Shown here: one piece after another, positions 38,878 to 48,134 of the stretch
Layout of the letters: every line of letters starts with the position of its first letter
Position numbering within the stretch: position 1 is the first letter of the stretch
Source of the DNA: Chloroflexota bacterium
GTDB taxonomy: Bacteria; Chloroflexota; Limnocylindria; QHBO01
Length of the DNA stretch: 58,917 nucleotides
Reading direction: 5' to 3'
NCBI GenBank assembly: GCA_025937535.1
Contig: JAICRD010000001.1
Coordinates: 1 to 58,917 of the forward strand
Made by a program: the position numbers and the translations under genes
The notes under the pieces: generated by a model
What the model saw: only the letters and a program-made list of their open reading frames with translations
Told to the model about the DNA's origin: nothing
The model's database searches: none

Positions 38878-39392
38878 GGCTCGTCCAGCCGAGCCCGCGC
38901 GATCCAGCGGTCGGCGCCCCAGGTGGCGACTGCCCAGACCTGGCTCAGGACCAGGGCCATAGCGACCATGACGCCGGCGGCGACGAGCGTGCCTCCGACC
39001 GGCATCGCGCCGCCCATGATCAGCGCCGCGCCCAGGATCATCAGCGCGATGACGACGACCATGACCAGCGCGATCTTCGCCGCGGTCAGCATGAACCAGC
39101 CGAGCGTGTGCCCCTGAGCGCGGCCGGCCAGCCACAGGACGCACGGCCCGGCAGCACCGGCCAGCGCGGTGTAGATCCCAAAGCCTCCGAACAAGGCGTC
39201 GAGGCCGAGCCGCTGGCCACTGACCATCCAGACGAAGATCCACGCCGCCAGCAGGGTCGACAGTGCGCCGATGCCGATCAGCCACACCAACAGGAGCGTC
39301 GCCGTCCCACCGGACAGCCGCTCGATGAGCTCGCCCTCCTCGGTCTCGACGACCTCCGTCGGACCGTCCTCGCGCGGCTTCTCGTCCGTCAC
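38874..39392 (-). CDS. Hypothetical membrane protein, 172 aa
   Basis: A 172-residue protein with an acidic cytoplasmic start (EDGPTEVVETEEGELIERL) and four to five hydrophobic helices. I recognise no family motif. It begins at an ATGA overlap with the stop of the PLP enzyme gene and ends 4 bases into convergent fadD. Co-expression with sulfur amino-acid metabolism suggests nothing specific. Confidence 0.7.
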   Translation of the reverse strand: MTDEKPREDGPTEVVETEEGELIERLSGGTATLLLVWLIGIGALSTLLAAWIFVWMVSGQRLGLDALFGGFGIYTALAGAAGPCVLWLAGRAQGHTLGWFMLTAAKIALVMVVVIALMILGAALIMGGAMPVGGTLVAAGVMVAMALVLSQVWAVATWGADRWIARARLDEP

Positions 39393-40543
39393 GAGCCCGC
39401 GCTTCGGAAGGCCGCCTCGAGATCCGACTGGAGGTCGCCAGCGTTTTCGATGCCGACCGACAGCCTCACCAGTGAGGGCGACACGGCCAGGGCGGACTCG
39501 GCGACGGATGCGTGGGTCATCGGTGCTGGCAGCTCGATCAGCGACTCGACCGCACCGAGCGATTCGGCCAGCGTGAACAGGCGGGTGGCGGCCGCGAATC
39601 GCCGTGCCGCCTCCTCCCCACCGCTCATCTCAAAGCTGAGCATGGCGCCGGGCAGGCGCATCTGCCGCTCGACCAGCTCGGCGGCCGGATGGTCCGGTAG
39701 ACCGGGGTAATGCACCGCGGCGACGCCGGGTCGCTCGCTGAGCCACAGGGCCAGGACAAGCGCGTTGGCGCATGCCCGCTCCATGCGAACCGCGAGCGTG
39801 CGGAGGCCTCGCATGACCAGGAAGCAGTCGAAGGGACTCGGCACCGCGCCGGCGGCGTTCTGGTGGAAGCGCAGCCGCTCGGCCAGCTCGTCGGAGCGTG
39901 TGACCACCAGCCCGCCGATGACGTCGGAGTGGCCGCCCAGGTATTTCGTGGCCGAATGCAGGACCAGGTCGGCGCCGAGCTCCAACGGCCGTTGCAGGTA
40001 CGGCGTGGCGAATGTGTTGTCGACCACCGTGATCGCGCCCGCCACGGCCGCCAGGCGGGCCACGGCGCTGATGTCGATGACCTTCAGAAGCGGGTTGGAC
40101 GGAGTCTCGATCCACACCATGCGTGGGGGCTTCGCGCTCGACAAGGTGGTCGCGACGGCGTCCAGGTCGCGGAGGTCGATCGTATCGGTCTCGATCCCGT
40201 AACGGCGCCAGACCTTGTCAGCCAGGCGCCAGGTGCCGCCGTAGACGTCATCGCTCATGAGCAGCCGGTCGCCCGGCTCGAGCAGGTACAGGATGTTCTG
40301 GGTGGCCGCCAGTCCTGACGCGTAGGCGAGACCGTGAGCACCGTTCTCCAGGACGCAGATGGCCTCCTCCAACGCCTTTCGCGTCGGGTTTCCGGAGCGT
40401 CCGTACTCGAAGCCGCCGCGCAGGCCGCCGACGCCGTCCTGCTTGAAGGTGGTGCTCATCTGGATCGGCGGCACCACCGCGCCGGTCTCCGGATCGGGCG
40501 CGGCGCCAGCGTGAACGGCCAGGGTCTCGAATCGGTCGGTCAT
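39389..40543 (-). CDS. Cystathionine gamma-synthase/lyase (PLP)
   Basis: The 384-residue enzyme belongs to the Cys/Met-metabolism PLP family. The cofactor Lys is in LHSATKYLGGHSD; YASGLAATQN and DDVYGGTWRL are family motifs. Synthase (methionine synthesis) and lyase (transsulfuration to cysteine) cannot be told apart by sequence; the nearby cystathionine beta-synthase-like gene favours the lyase. ATG 40543 is chosen since a -10 element lies 8 bases upstream and the fold starts there. Confidence 0.88.
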   Translation of the reverse strand: MTDRFETLAVHAGAAPDPETGAVVPPIQMSTTFKQDGVGGLRGGFEYGRSGNPTRKALEEAICVLENGAHGLAYASGLAATQNILYLLEPGDRLLMSDDVYGGTWRLADKVWRRYGIETDTIDLRDLDAVATTLSSAKPPRMVWIETPSNPLLKVIDISAVARLAAVAGAITVVDNTFATPYLQRPLELGADLVLHSATKYLGGHSDVIGGLVVTRSDELAERLRFHQNAAGAVPSPFDCFLVMRGLRTLAVRMERACANALVLALWLSERPGVAAVHYPGLPDHPAAELVERQMRLPGAMLSFEMSGGEEAARRFAAATRLFTLAESLGAVESLIELPAPMTHASVAESALAVSPSLVRLSVGIENAGDLQSDLEAAFRSAGS

Positions 40544-40551
40544 CGGCGGCC

Positions 40552-40557
40552 ATTCTG
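40552..40557 (-). promoter_or_regulatory. -10 hexamer CAGAAT for the cystathionine enzyme gene
   Basis: CAGAAT on the minus strand ends 8 bases before the ATG at 40543. The first base departs from TANNNT. Confidence 0.35.
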
Positions 40558-40635
40558 CCACCGATGGCCGCGGAGGGCCTCAGATCGCGGCTTCGCTCCC
40601 CTCGTCCAGGCGTCCAGGACGAACCGTGGTGCCGA

Positions 40636-42180
40636 TCAGCGCGTGCGCGGGAACCCGAGGTCGACCGAGGACGTTCCCGGGTCAGGCCAGCGGGCCGTGA
40701 CCACCTTGGCGCGGGTGTAGAACTGGATGCCCTCCGGCCCGTACATGTGCAGGTCACCGAACAGCGACGCCTTCCAACCGCCGAAGCTGTAGTAGGCGAC
40801 CGGCACCGGGATCGGCACGTTGATGCCGACCATGCCGACCTCCACGTCGAACTGATACTGCCGCGCCGCACCGCCGTCGCGGGTGTAGATCGCGGTCCCG
40901 TTGCCGTACTGGTTGTCGTTGACGATCTTCAGCGCCGATGGGTAGTCCGGGACGCGGACGATCTCGAGGACGGGCCCGAAGATCTCGTTGCGGTAGCACT
41001 CCATCTCCGGTGTGACGTTGTCGAGCAGCGAGACGCCCAGGAAGAAGCCGCCGTCCTTGTCGTACAGGACGTGCTCACGGCCATCGACGCGCAGCGTCGC
41101 GCCCTGGTGCTTGCCGCTGTCCAGGTACGAGGCGACCTTGTCGCGGTGCTCCTTGGTGATGAGCGGCCCCATCTCGGAGCCTTCCTGGTGACCGGGACCG
41201 ACCTTGATCTTCGGCAGTCGCTCCTCGATCGCCTGAACCAGCGGATCGGCGACGTCGCCGACGGCGACGACCACCGAGATCGCCATGCAGCGCTCGCCGG
41301 CGGAGCCGTAGGCGGCGGAGACGGCGGCATCGGCGGCCATGGCGATATCGGCGTCCGGCAGGACGACCATGTGGTTCTTGGCACCACCCAGGGCCTGCAC
41401 CCGCTTGCCGGCCTTCGTGCCGGTCTCGTAGATGTACCTCGCGATCGGCGTCGAACCCACGAACGAGACGGCGGCGATGTCGGGATGCTCGAGGATGCGG
41501 TCGACCGCGACCTTGTCACCATGGACGACGTTGAAGACGCCGTCCGGCAGCCCGGCTTCCTTCCACAGCTCGGCCAGGTAGACCGATGCGGACGGGTCCT
41601 TCTCGCTGGGCTTGAGGATGAAGGTGTTGCCGCAGGCGATGGCGTTGGCGAACATCCACATCGGCACCATGGCCGGGAAATTGAACGGCGTGATGCCCGC
41701 CACCACGCCCAGCGGCTGACGGATCTGGTAGACGTCGATCCCGGTCGACACCTGCTCGCTGAAGCCGCCCTTGAGCAGGTGAGGGATGCCGGTCGCGAAC
41801 TCGATGTTCTCCAGGCCTCGCGCGACCTCGCCCAGCGCATCGGTCCTGACCTTGCCGTGCTCGCGCGTCAGGAACGCCGCGATCTCCTCGCGATGCTGGT
41901 CGACCAGGTTCCGCATCCGGAACAGGATCTCGGTCCGTCGACTGATGCTCGTCGCACGCCAACCGGGAAGGGCTGCCTGCGCGGCGGCAACTGCCGCGTC
42001 GACCTCCTCGACGGATGCGAAGTCGACCTCTCGGGCCGTCTCGCCCGTGGCGGGGTTAAAGACGGGGCCCTTGCGGCCGCTCGTGCCCGCCACTCGGGCA
42101 CCGTTGATCCAGTGATTGACCCGCTCCAGCTCGGTCGCGTCGCGCTCCCCGGCGACCGGCGGCTCTGCGACGTGCGTCAT
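40636..42180 (-). CDS. mmsA: Methylmalonate-semialdehyde dehydrogenase (CoA-acylating)
   Basis: This 514-residue aldehyde dehydrogenase resembles MmsA/IolA, which converts methylmalonate or malonate semialdehyde to propionyl- or acetyl-CoA in valine, inositol and beta-alanine breakdown. The catalytic Cys is in SAGERCMAIS. The segment ALGGAKNHMVV lacks the general-base Glu of ordinary ALDHs, as expected for CoA-acylating members. AGGAG precedes the ATG at 42180 by 5 bases, which selects that start. Confidence 0.93.
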   Translation of the reverse strand: MTHVAEPPVAGERDATELERVNHWINGARVAGTSGRKGPVFNPATGETAREVDFASVEEVDAAVAAAQAALPGWRATSISRRTEILFRMRNLVDQHREEIAAFLTREHGKVRTDALGEVARGLENIEFATGIPHLLKGGFSEQVSTGIDVYQIRQPLGVVAGITPFNFPAMVPMWMFANAIACGNTFILKPSEKDPSASVYLAELWKEAGLPDGVFNVVHGDKVAVDRILEHPDIAAVSFVGSTPIARYIYETGTKAGKRVQALGGAKNHMVVLPDADIAMAADAAVSAAYGSAGERCMAISVVVAVGDVADPLVQAIEERLPKIKVGPGHQEGSEMGPLITKEHRDKVASYLDSGKHQGATLRVDGREHVLYDKDGGFFLGVSLLDNVTPEMECYRNEIFGPVLEIVRVPDYPSALKIVNDNQYGNGTAIYTRDGGAARQYQFDVEVGMVGINVPIPVPVAYYSFGGWKASLFGDLHMYGPEGIQFYTRAKVVTARWPDPGTSSVDLGFPRTR

Positions 42181-42301
42181 GACGCTCCTTCGTGTGCGCG
42201 CTCGGTGTATCTCGTACGGCCTCAACCATACTCCGCGCGCCCCAACCCGTCAGAACGGAGGTCTCCCTGGCGCGGCGGACCGAGCGCTTGTCCCGGACGC
42301 G

Positions 42302-42307
42302 TATCGT
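42302..42307 (+). promoter_or_regulatory. -10 hexamer TATCGT for the small zinc-ligand protein
   Basis: TATCGT ends 6 bases before GTG 42314, favouring that start over ATG 42323. Confidence 0.45.
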
Positions 42308-42313
42308 GACGGC

Positions 42314-42484
42314 GTGGAACCGATGACGAGAACCTGCGACATGTGCGGCGATCCCATCGACGCGGACCACGCCTGGATGCAGGCCGACGACGGCGCCGCG
42401 GCGCATTCCGGCTGTGTGTACTCGAACACGGACGTCGAGCAGCGCGACCGATGGATGCCATCGGACACGGAGGCCGAAGCCTAG
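42314..42484 (+). CDS. Small Cys/His-rich protein, 56 aa
   Basis: A 56-residue protein with CDMCGDP near the start, a His in DADHAW, and HSGC later; these Cys/His ligands suggest a single zinc ribbon. The function is unknown. GTG 42314 is preferred because of the -10 element 6 bases before it, with ATG 42323 the alternative. It ends 1 base before the convergent beta-synthase-like gene. Confidence 0.65.
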   Translation: MEPMTRTCDMCGDPIDADHAWMQADDGAAAHSGCVYSNTDVEQRDRWMPSDTEAEA

Positions 42485-42485
42485 G

Positions 42486-43505
42486 TCAGCCGCGCGGGAC
42501 CTCGTCGCCAGTCAGGACCACCGCCGGCGACGTCTCCCGCCAGTCGTAGGCCGCCACCTCCTCGTCCACGCCAAGCAGACTGTTCTCACGCAGCCACGCA
42601 TCGTCGTAGAGCTTGCCGACGTAGTTGCGACCGGAGTCCGGCAGCAGCACCACGAACAGGGCATCGGGATCGTCGACCTCGCGGGCATGCTGTAGCGCGG
42701 CCCACAGCGCCGTCCCCGCCGACTCCCCCATCAGGATGCCCTCGCGCGCCGTCGCAACGCGCGCCATCAGCATCGAGTCGCGGTCGCTGACGCGGATCAC
42801 CACGTCGCAGATCGAGGTGTCGTAGGTTGTCGGCCAGAAGTCCTCGCCGATGCCCTCGGTCAAATATGGGTGCGGCGCGGCACCGGAATACACCGAGCCG
42901 TCCGGATCGGCCCCAACGACGACGACGGACGAGTTGCGCTCCTTGAGGTAGCGGCCGACGCCCGACACGGTCCCACCGGTGCCGAGCGCGACCACCAGGT
43001 GGGTGATGCGCCCCTCGGTCGCCTCCCAGATCTCGGGGCCGGTCGTCTCGTAATGGGCCTGTGGGTTGGCCGGGTTCGAGTACTGGTCCGGCTTCCAGGC
43101 GCCCGGAATGTCGCGCGCCAGCCGATCGGAGACGCGGTAGTAGGAACGCTCGTCATCGGGGTCGACGTCGGTGGGGCAGACGACGACCTCGGCGCCATAC
43201 GCCCGCAGCAGCGCCCGCTTCTCCTCCGACTGCTTGTCCGCCATCACGAAGATGCACCGATAGCCTCGCGCGGCGGCCGCCTGCGCGAGCCCGACGCCGG
43301 TATTGCCGGACGTGGGCTCCACGATCGTTCCGCCCGCCTTGAGCAGACCCGCGCGCTCGGCAGCCTCGATCATCGGCACCGCGATCCGGTCCTTCACGGA
43401 CCCGCCGGGGTTCATGTGCTCCAGCTTGGCCACGATGCGCGGCCGGACGTCGGCAGCCAGCCGATCAAGGGCGACGAGCGGCGTCCTGCCAACCGCGGCG
43501 GTCAC
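42486..43505 (-). CDS. Cystathionine beta-synthase / cysteine synthase family
   Basis: The 339-residue PLP enzyme has the cofactor Lys in NPGGSVKDRIAV, substrate loop EPTSGNTGVG, phosphate loop GTGGTVSG and DSGRNY near the C terminus, as in cystathionine beta-synthases. It lacks C-terminal regulatory CBS domains. Paired with the cystathionine gamma-enzyme about 2 kb away, it could form a transsulfuration route; O-acetylserine sulfhydrylase activity is the alternative. GTG 43505 is the only clear start, 22 bases after the lgt stop. Confidence 0.88.
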   Translation of the reverse strand: MTAAVGRTPLVALDRLAADVRPRIVAKLEHMNPGGSVKDRIAVPMIEAAERAGLLKAGGTIVEPTSGNTGVGLAQAAAARGYRCIFVMADKQSEEKRALLRAYGAEVVVCPTDVDPDDERSYYRVSDRLARDIPGAWKPDQYSNPANPQAHYETTGPEIWEATEGRITHLVVALGTGGTVSGVGRYLKERNSSVVVVGADPDGSVYSGAAPHPYLTEGIGEDFWPTTYDTSICDVVIRVSDRDSMLMARVATAREGILMGESAGTALWAALQHAREVDDPDALFVVLLPDSGRNYVGKLYDDAWLRENSLLGVDEEVAAYDWRETSPAVVLTGDEVPRG

Positions 43506-43527
43506 ATCGGGCAGGATGCCCGGCCGT

Positions 43528-44424
43528 TCAGCCAGCGGAGGCCTCGACGTGCGGCTGCGAACCCAATCCGGTCGAGAGCTCGGGATCGGGCCGAAGCATC
43601 GGCGAGCCCCAGCCTCGGCGATGACGGTAGATCAGCCAGCCGCCCGCCAGGATGAAGCCGATGATCCCGACCCACATCGCGGTCGGCACACCGATGATCG
43701 TCCAGTTATTGACTCGATACGTCTCGAGCAGGGTTCGCACGGCGCCGTACCACATGATGTAGATCAGGGCCGCGTCCCCGGCGAAGAGGCGAGGCGCGAA
43801 GCGCCGGATGACGTACAGCAGGACCGCCATGCCGATGAGGTTCAGGACCATCTCGTAGGCGAACATCGGAACGAACTGGGTCGTCTCCACCGGGTAGGTC
43901 GCCGCATCCCAGGGAGTCCCGGCCCGGTGCGCCGCGTCGATCGGGATGCCGAATGGCAGGCACGGAGGAAATCCGTTGCCGCACTCGCTGATCGGCGGTC
44001 CGTACAGCTCCTGGTTGACGAAGTTGCCCAGGCGACCGATCACCTGGCCCAGCAGCAGGGCGGGCGCGAAGATGTCCAGCCAGCGGGCGGTGTTCAGGCC
44101 CTTCGACCGCGTGTAGAGGAAGATCCCGAGCGCCCCGCCGGCGACCGCCCCCGGAATGCCGATGCCACCGTTCCAGACCTGCGGGATCAGGATCGGATTC
44201 TCGCGGTAGAAGTCCCACATGTGGATCACGTGGTACACGCGCGCGCCGATGACGGCCAGGATGATGACGAGCAGGAGCATCGACCAGCCGTCGTCGGGGT
44301 CCTCGCCGAGCCACGCCGCCACCCGGGAGCCGACGAGCGCGGCGACGAGCACCGCGGTGGCGATGATGATCCCGTACCAGTGCAGCTGGATCGGGCCGAT
44401 CTCGAGAGCGATGGGGTCGATCAC
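43528..44424 (-). CDS. lgt: Prolipoprotein diacylglyceryl transferase
   Basis: Lgt attaches diacylglycerol to lipobox Cys of lipoproteins at the membrane. The 298-residue protein has about seven helices and the Lgt signature GRLGNFVNQELYG; catalytic His and Arg lie in the HWYGIIIA and VRTLLETYR regions. A -10 element ends 6 bases before the GTG at 44424. It is followed by the beta-synthase-like gene on the same strand. Confidence 0.95.
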   Translation of the reverse strand: MIDPIALEIGPIQLHWYGIIIATAVLVAALVGSRVAAWLGEDPDDGWSMLLLVIILAVIGARVYHVIHMWDFYRENPILIPQVWNGGIGIPGAVAGGALGIFLYTRSKGLNTARWLDIFAPALLLGQVIGRLGNFVNQELYGPPISECGNGFPPCLPFGIPIDAAHRAGTPWDAATYPVETTQFVPMFAYEMVLNLIGMAVLLYVIRRFAPRLFAGDAALIYIMWYGAVRTLLETYRVNNWTIIGVPTAMWVGIIGFILAGGWLIYRHRRGWGSPMLRPDPELSTGLGSQPHVEASAG

Positions 44425-44430
44425 CGGCCG

Positions 44431-44436
44431 ATTCTA
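44431..44436 (-). promoter_or_regulatory. -10 hexamer TAGAAT for lgt
   Basis: TAGAAT on the minus strand ends 6 bases before the GTG at 44424. Confidence 0.5.
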
Positions 44437-44474
44437 GCGCCGATCCCACGGATCGGCCGATGACGGCAAAGGCG

Positions 44475-45719
44475 CTAGGGCATGTCCTCAGGCTCGGGGA
44501 AACGGTCGAGGCGTCGCAGAACCGGGAAGACGCGAGTCCAGGTCGCGGCGACCGCGAGCGTCGCCGCTCCGCCGACGACAACGGCCGGGACGATCCCCCA
44601 CCACGACGCGGTGATGCCCGACTCGAACTCACCGAGCTCGTTGGATGCGCCGATGAACACCGAGTTGACCGCGCTCACGCGACCCCGGATCGCATCGGGC
44701 GTCTCGAGCTGCACGAGCAGGTGGCGGATGTACACGCTGACCATGTCGCCGGCGCCCATCACGACCAGCGCCGCCACGCTCAGTGGGAAGCTGGTCGACA
44801 CGCCGAAGAGCATGGTGGCGATCCCGAACACGATGACGCCGCCGAACATCCATCTGCCCACGTTGCGCCGGATGGGGCGCACAGCCACGACTGCCGCGAG
44901 GACGCCGGCACCGACCGCCGGAGCGGCCCGCATGATGCCCAGGCCGACCGGTCCAACATCGAGGATCTCACCGGCATAAATGGGCAGCAGCGCCTCCGCC
45001 CCGCCGAACAGGACCGCGAAAAGGTCGAGCGAGATCGAGCCAAGCACGATCGGACGGCTGCGCACGAAGTTGACGCCCGTGAGCAATGCCGCCCACGACA
45101 CCGGTTCGGTCGAGGCTTCGGTGCGACCACCTCCGCGCAGCCCTGCGACCAGCACCACCGCGGCCACCAGCAGCACGAGCGAGAGCCCGAACGCCACCTG
45201 CTCTCCGAACAGGACCAGCGCGCCGCCGATCGCCGGCCCCGCGATGGTGGCGACCTGACCGAGCGACGAGTTGACGGCAACGGCACGAGGAAACAGCGCG
45301 ATCGGGGCCAGGTTCGGCAGGAGCGCCTGGCCGACGGGGTGATTGAAGGCGCGCGCGGTGCCGAACAGCACCATCACGGCGAAGACGGGCCCGGTATCGA
45401 TGTTTCCGGACAGCGCGAGACCGAACAGCGCCGCGGCGCAGGCCGCCAGCAGCACGTACGTCACGAGCTGGATGCGGCGCCGATCGTATCGGTCGGCGAC
45501 ATGTCCGGCCGGCAGGATGAGCAGCACGAAGGGCAGGAACTGCGATAGCGCCACCAGGCCCAGGTCGAAGGGGTCGCCCGTGGCCCGGAAGACCTGCCAG
45601 CCGACGGCGACGGTCTGGACCTGGGTGGCGATGGACGCGATGAAGCGAGCCGTCAGGTAGCGACGCAGGTCGGGATGGCGCAGGACGATGAGCCGGCCAG
45701 CCGCCGGATCGGTCGACAT
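44475..45719 (-). CDS. MFS transporter (MdfA/enterobactin-exporter-like)
   Basis: The 414-residue permease has about twelve helices. Motif A reads GHVADRYDRRR after helix 2, and the order resembles the Bcr/EntS-like drug or siderophore exporters. The substrate is unknown. A -10 element ends 8 bases before the ATG. It is divergent from a second MFS gene across a 245-base region carrying tandem repeats and a palindrome. Confidence 0.85.
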   Translation of the reverse strand: MSTDPAAGRLIVLRHPDLRRYLTARFIASIATQVQTVAVGWQVFRATGDPFDLGLVALSQFLPFVLLILPAGHVADRYDRRRIQLVTYVLLAACAAALFGLALSGNIDTGPVFAVMVLFGTARAFNHPVGQALLPNLAPIALFPRAVAVNSSLGQVATIAGPAIGGALVLFGEQVAFGLSLVLLVAAVVLVAGLRGGGRTEASTEPVSWAALLTGVNFVRSRPIVLGSISLDLFAVLFGGAEALLPIYAGEILDVGPVGLGIMRAAPAVGAGVLAAVVAVRPIRRNVGRWMFGGVIVFGIATMLFGVSTSFPLSVAALVVMGAGDMVSVYIRHLLVQLETPDAIRGRVSAVNSVFIGASNELGEFESGITASWWGIVPAVVVGGAATLAVAATWTRVFPVLRRLDRFPEPEDMP

Positions 45720-45727
45720 GAGCGCTC

Positions 45728-45733
45728 AGGGTA
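45728..45733 (-). promoter_or_regulatory. -10 hexamer TACCCT for the MFS gene
   Basis: TACCCT on the minus strand ends 8 bases before the ATG at 45719, just left of the 11-bp repeats. Confidence 0.4.
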
Positions 45734-45750
45734 CGCGGCCGATAGGGACC

Positions 45751-45794
45751 GGTAAGCGGCCGGTAAGCGGCCGGTAAGCGGCCGGTAAGCGGCA
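45751..45794. repeat. Four 11-bp tandem repeats (GGTAAGCGGCC)
   Basis: Units at 45751, 45762, 45773 and 45784 are identical except the last base of the fourth. The 11-bp period is one DNA turn, so each copy faces the same side, as in cooperative operator or iteron arrays. They sit 18 bases upstream of the leftward MFS -10 element. Confidence 0.8.
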
Positions 45795-45806
45795 GGGTGG
45801 TATCAC

Positions 45807-45829
45807 AGTGTTCAAGAGTCTTGAACACT
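45807..45829. promoter_or_regulatory. Long perfect palindrome, likely operator
   Basis: 10-bp arms AGTGTTCAAG and CTTGAACACT flank AGT. This size and symmetry suit a dimeric regulator of the MarR/TetR/HxlR kind. No regulator gene is adjacent, so the protein must be encoded elsewhere. It could control either divergent MFS gene. Confidence 0.7.
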
Positions 45830-45964
45830 CGCGGCACGGCGCTGCCCTCGAGGCGCCAGAAGGCTGGAGCAAGCCGCCCGCATTCGGGCCGCAGTGCCGG
45901 TGACCCATGGTGCTCGCCAACGCGCGGCCGTAGGCTGCGCACCACACCACGACGAGGCCACGGC

Positions 45965-47362
45965 ATGCTCGAATCGGCGGCACCTGAGACGGCTGCGGAC
46001 GACCGCGACGAGTTCGGCCGGCCGAAGGCCGAGCTGTCGACCGGGCGGCTCCTGGCGGTCACCGCCTACTGGCTGGCCATCACGACCCTGATGGGAGCGC
46101 TCACCTTCAGCGTCATCCCGCGCCTGGTGGAGTCGGTGCTCGGGAACTCGAACCACCCGCTGGCTGGACTCGCCGTCGGCGCCATCACCACGGCCGGGGT
46201 GCTCATCGCCATCGTCGTGCAGCCGACCATGGGAGCCATCAGCGACCGAACCCAGCATCGGCTCGGGCGGCGCAAGCCGTTCATCGTGGCCGGCACGCTG
46301 ATGGACCTCGTGTTCCTGGCGTTCCTTGCGTGGGCCTTCTGGAACGAGCTGTACTGGCCGTTCCTCATCGCGGTCGCGTGCCTCCAGTTCAGCAGCAACT
46401 TCGCGCAGGGCCCCTACCAGGGCTACGTCCCGGACCTCGTGCCCTCGCACCAGGTCGGGCTCGCATCCGGCCTCCTGGGCGGCGCCAACATCGCCGGCAA
46501 CCTGCTCGGGCCGGGCCTGGCGATCCTGTTCATCACCGTCCTGCCGGGCGTCCTCGGCTTCCCGGAAATCACGCTCGGGCTGTTCGTGACCATCGGTCTC
46601 ATCGAGGTGGTGACCATGCTCATCACCGTCATCTGGGTCCCCGACCGACCGGCACCGCCCAACGAGATGGGCCTCCTCGAGCGCGCAAAGTCGGCTTGGG
46701 GCACGGACATCCTCGACGAGAAGGACTTCGTGTGGGTCATGGTCAGCCGCCTGCTCGTGCTGACCGGCCTCGTGACGCTCCAGGCGTTCGCGGTCTTCTA
46801 CCTGGAGAACGCTCATCGCATGGGGCCGGACGAGGCGCAGGGCGCCAGCTTCCCGGTGCTCGTCCTGATGCTTGCCGCGGCGCTCATCAGCTCCGTGCCG
46901 GGCGGGCGGATCTCGAACCGAATCGGCCGCAAGCCGGTCCTGTATGTCGCCATCGGCTTCGGCGCCGTGGGCGGACTGATGCTGGCGTTCGCGCCCGCCT
47001 ATTGGATGGTGCTCGCGGCGGCGGTGCCCATCGGGCTCTGCACCGGCGTCTTCCTCGGCGTCGACTGGGCGTTGATGACGGACATCATTCCCAAGGCGGC
47101 ATCGGGCCGATACATGGGCATCAGCAACATCGCCGTCGCCAGCGCAGGGCCGATCGGCTCGACCATCGGCGGACTGATCACCTTCGCGGTGGCCCTCTTC
47201 ATCGCCGATCGGACGGTGGCCGCCGAGCTGGGCTTCCGCGCGCTGTTCGTCGTCATGGCCCTCGAGCTCGGGCTCGGGGCGCTGGCGCTGCGCCGCGTTC
47301 GTGAACCGGTCCGTGCCGGAGCCCCCGCGCGCACGGACGAACAACGGGCGGTGGCGGCGTGA
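45965..47362 (+). CDS. MFS transporter, GPH/SLC45-like
   Basis: The 465-residue permease has about twelve helices. The motif ISDRTQHRLGRRKPFIV after helix 2 resembles sugar:cation symporters of the GPH/SLC45 group, and a later repeat reads GRISNRIGRKP. The substrate is likely a sugar or related solute but is not shown. The ATG at 45965 is chosen because longer frames would read through the palindrome. It overlaps plsC by GTGA. Confidence 0.85.
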   Translation: MLESAAPETAADDRDEFGRPKAELSTGRLLAVTAYWLAITTLMGALTFSVIPRLVESVLGNSNHPLAGLAVGAITTAGVLIAIVVQPTMGAISDRTQHRLGRRKPFIVAGTLMDLVFLAFLAWAFWNELYWPFLIAVACLQFSSNFAQGPYQGYVPDLVPSHQVGLASGLLGGANIAGNLLGPGLAILFITVLPGVLGFPEITLGLFVTIGLIEVVTMLITVIWVPDRPAPPNEMGLLERAKSAWGTDILDEKDFVWVMVSRLLVLTGLVTLQAFAVFYLENAHRMGPDEAQGASFPVLVLMLAAALISSVPGGRISNRIGRKPVLYVAIGFGAVGGLMLAFAPAYWMVLAAAVPIGLCTGVFLGVDWALMTDIIPKAASGRYMGISNIAVASAGPIGSTIGGLITFAVALFIADRTVAAELGFRALFVVMALELGLGALALRRVREPVRAGAPARTDEQRAVAA

Positions 47363-48105
47363 ACGCCGTCACCGATCGCGTCCGCCGCACGGGACCGCGC
47401 GAGCTGAGCGTGTCCGTGACGCCGCGCTACCGGCTCATGCGCTGGCTCGTTCGCGCGCTGGTCCGGCCACTGTTCGACGTCCGCGTCAGCGGGCTCGAGA
47501 ACTGGCCCGCGGGACCGTTTCAGCTCGTCGCCAACCACCACAACGGCTGGGACCCTCTGCTCGTGATCGCGGTCACGCCGATGGAGCCGCGCATCACCTG
47601 GTTCGGGCCGCGCGAGGCCGACTTCAGCCGCGGCTTCAAGAACAGGATCATGGCCTTCTTCGGCGGCATGATCCCGTACGACCCCGCCGGGACCACCATG
47701 ACGTCGGCGGTTCGGGCGGTCCGGCGAGTCTTCGACGCCGATGGCGTGCTCGGCATCTTCGCCGAGGGGCGCATCGGCTTCGACGAGACCTCCCTGTTGC
47801 CGTTCGAGGAGGGTGCGACCGCGTTCGCCGCCGCATCCGCGGTCCCAGTCGTTCCATGCGCGATCGTCGGCAGCACGGACCTCTGGCTCCGCAAGCGCGT
47901 CGACATCCGGTTCGGTGCGCCGATCGAGGCGGGTGCGACCCGCGGCCGCGAGGCGAGAGCTGCGCTCGAGCGCGCGGTGCGCGAGGGGATCCTCGAGCTG
48001 CTTCCGCGCCAGCAGCCCACCCTTCCGCGCTGGCGACCATTGGCGTTCGTGAGCGACCTGCTCAACGGCGCCGATGACGTCGCGCGCCGGCGGGACGTGC
48101 GCTGA
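47359..48105 (+). CDS. plsC: 1-acyl-glycerol-3-phosphate acyltransferase family
   Basis: The 248-residue protein has the acyltransferase HX4D motif as HHNGWD and the second motif in FAEGRIGFDE. It should acylate lysophosphatidic acid or a related glycerolipid at the membrane. The GTG start overlaps the MFS stop, so both are translated from one message. Confidence 0.85.
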   Translation: MNAVTDRVRRTGPRELSVSVTPRYRLMRWLVRALVRPLFDVRVSGLENWPAGPFQLVANHHNGWDPLLVIAVTPMEPRITWFGPREADFSRGFKNRIMAFFGGMIPYDPAGTTMTSAVRAVRRVFDADGVLGIFAEGRIGFDETSLLPFEEGATAFAAASAVPVVPCAIVGSTDLWLRKRVDIRFGAPIEAGATRGREARAALERAVREGILELLPRQQPTLPRWRPLAFVSDLLNGADDVARRRDVR

Positions 48106-48122
48106 CGAGGCGTCGCCGCGGG

Positions 48123-48128
48123 TAGCAT
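48123..48128 (+). promoter_or_regulatory. -10 hexamer TAGCAT for the small membrane protein
   Basis: TAGCAT ends 6 bases before the ATG at 48135. Confidence 0.45.
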
Positions 48129-48134
48129 CTGGAC

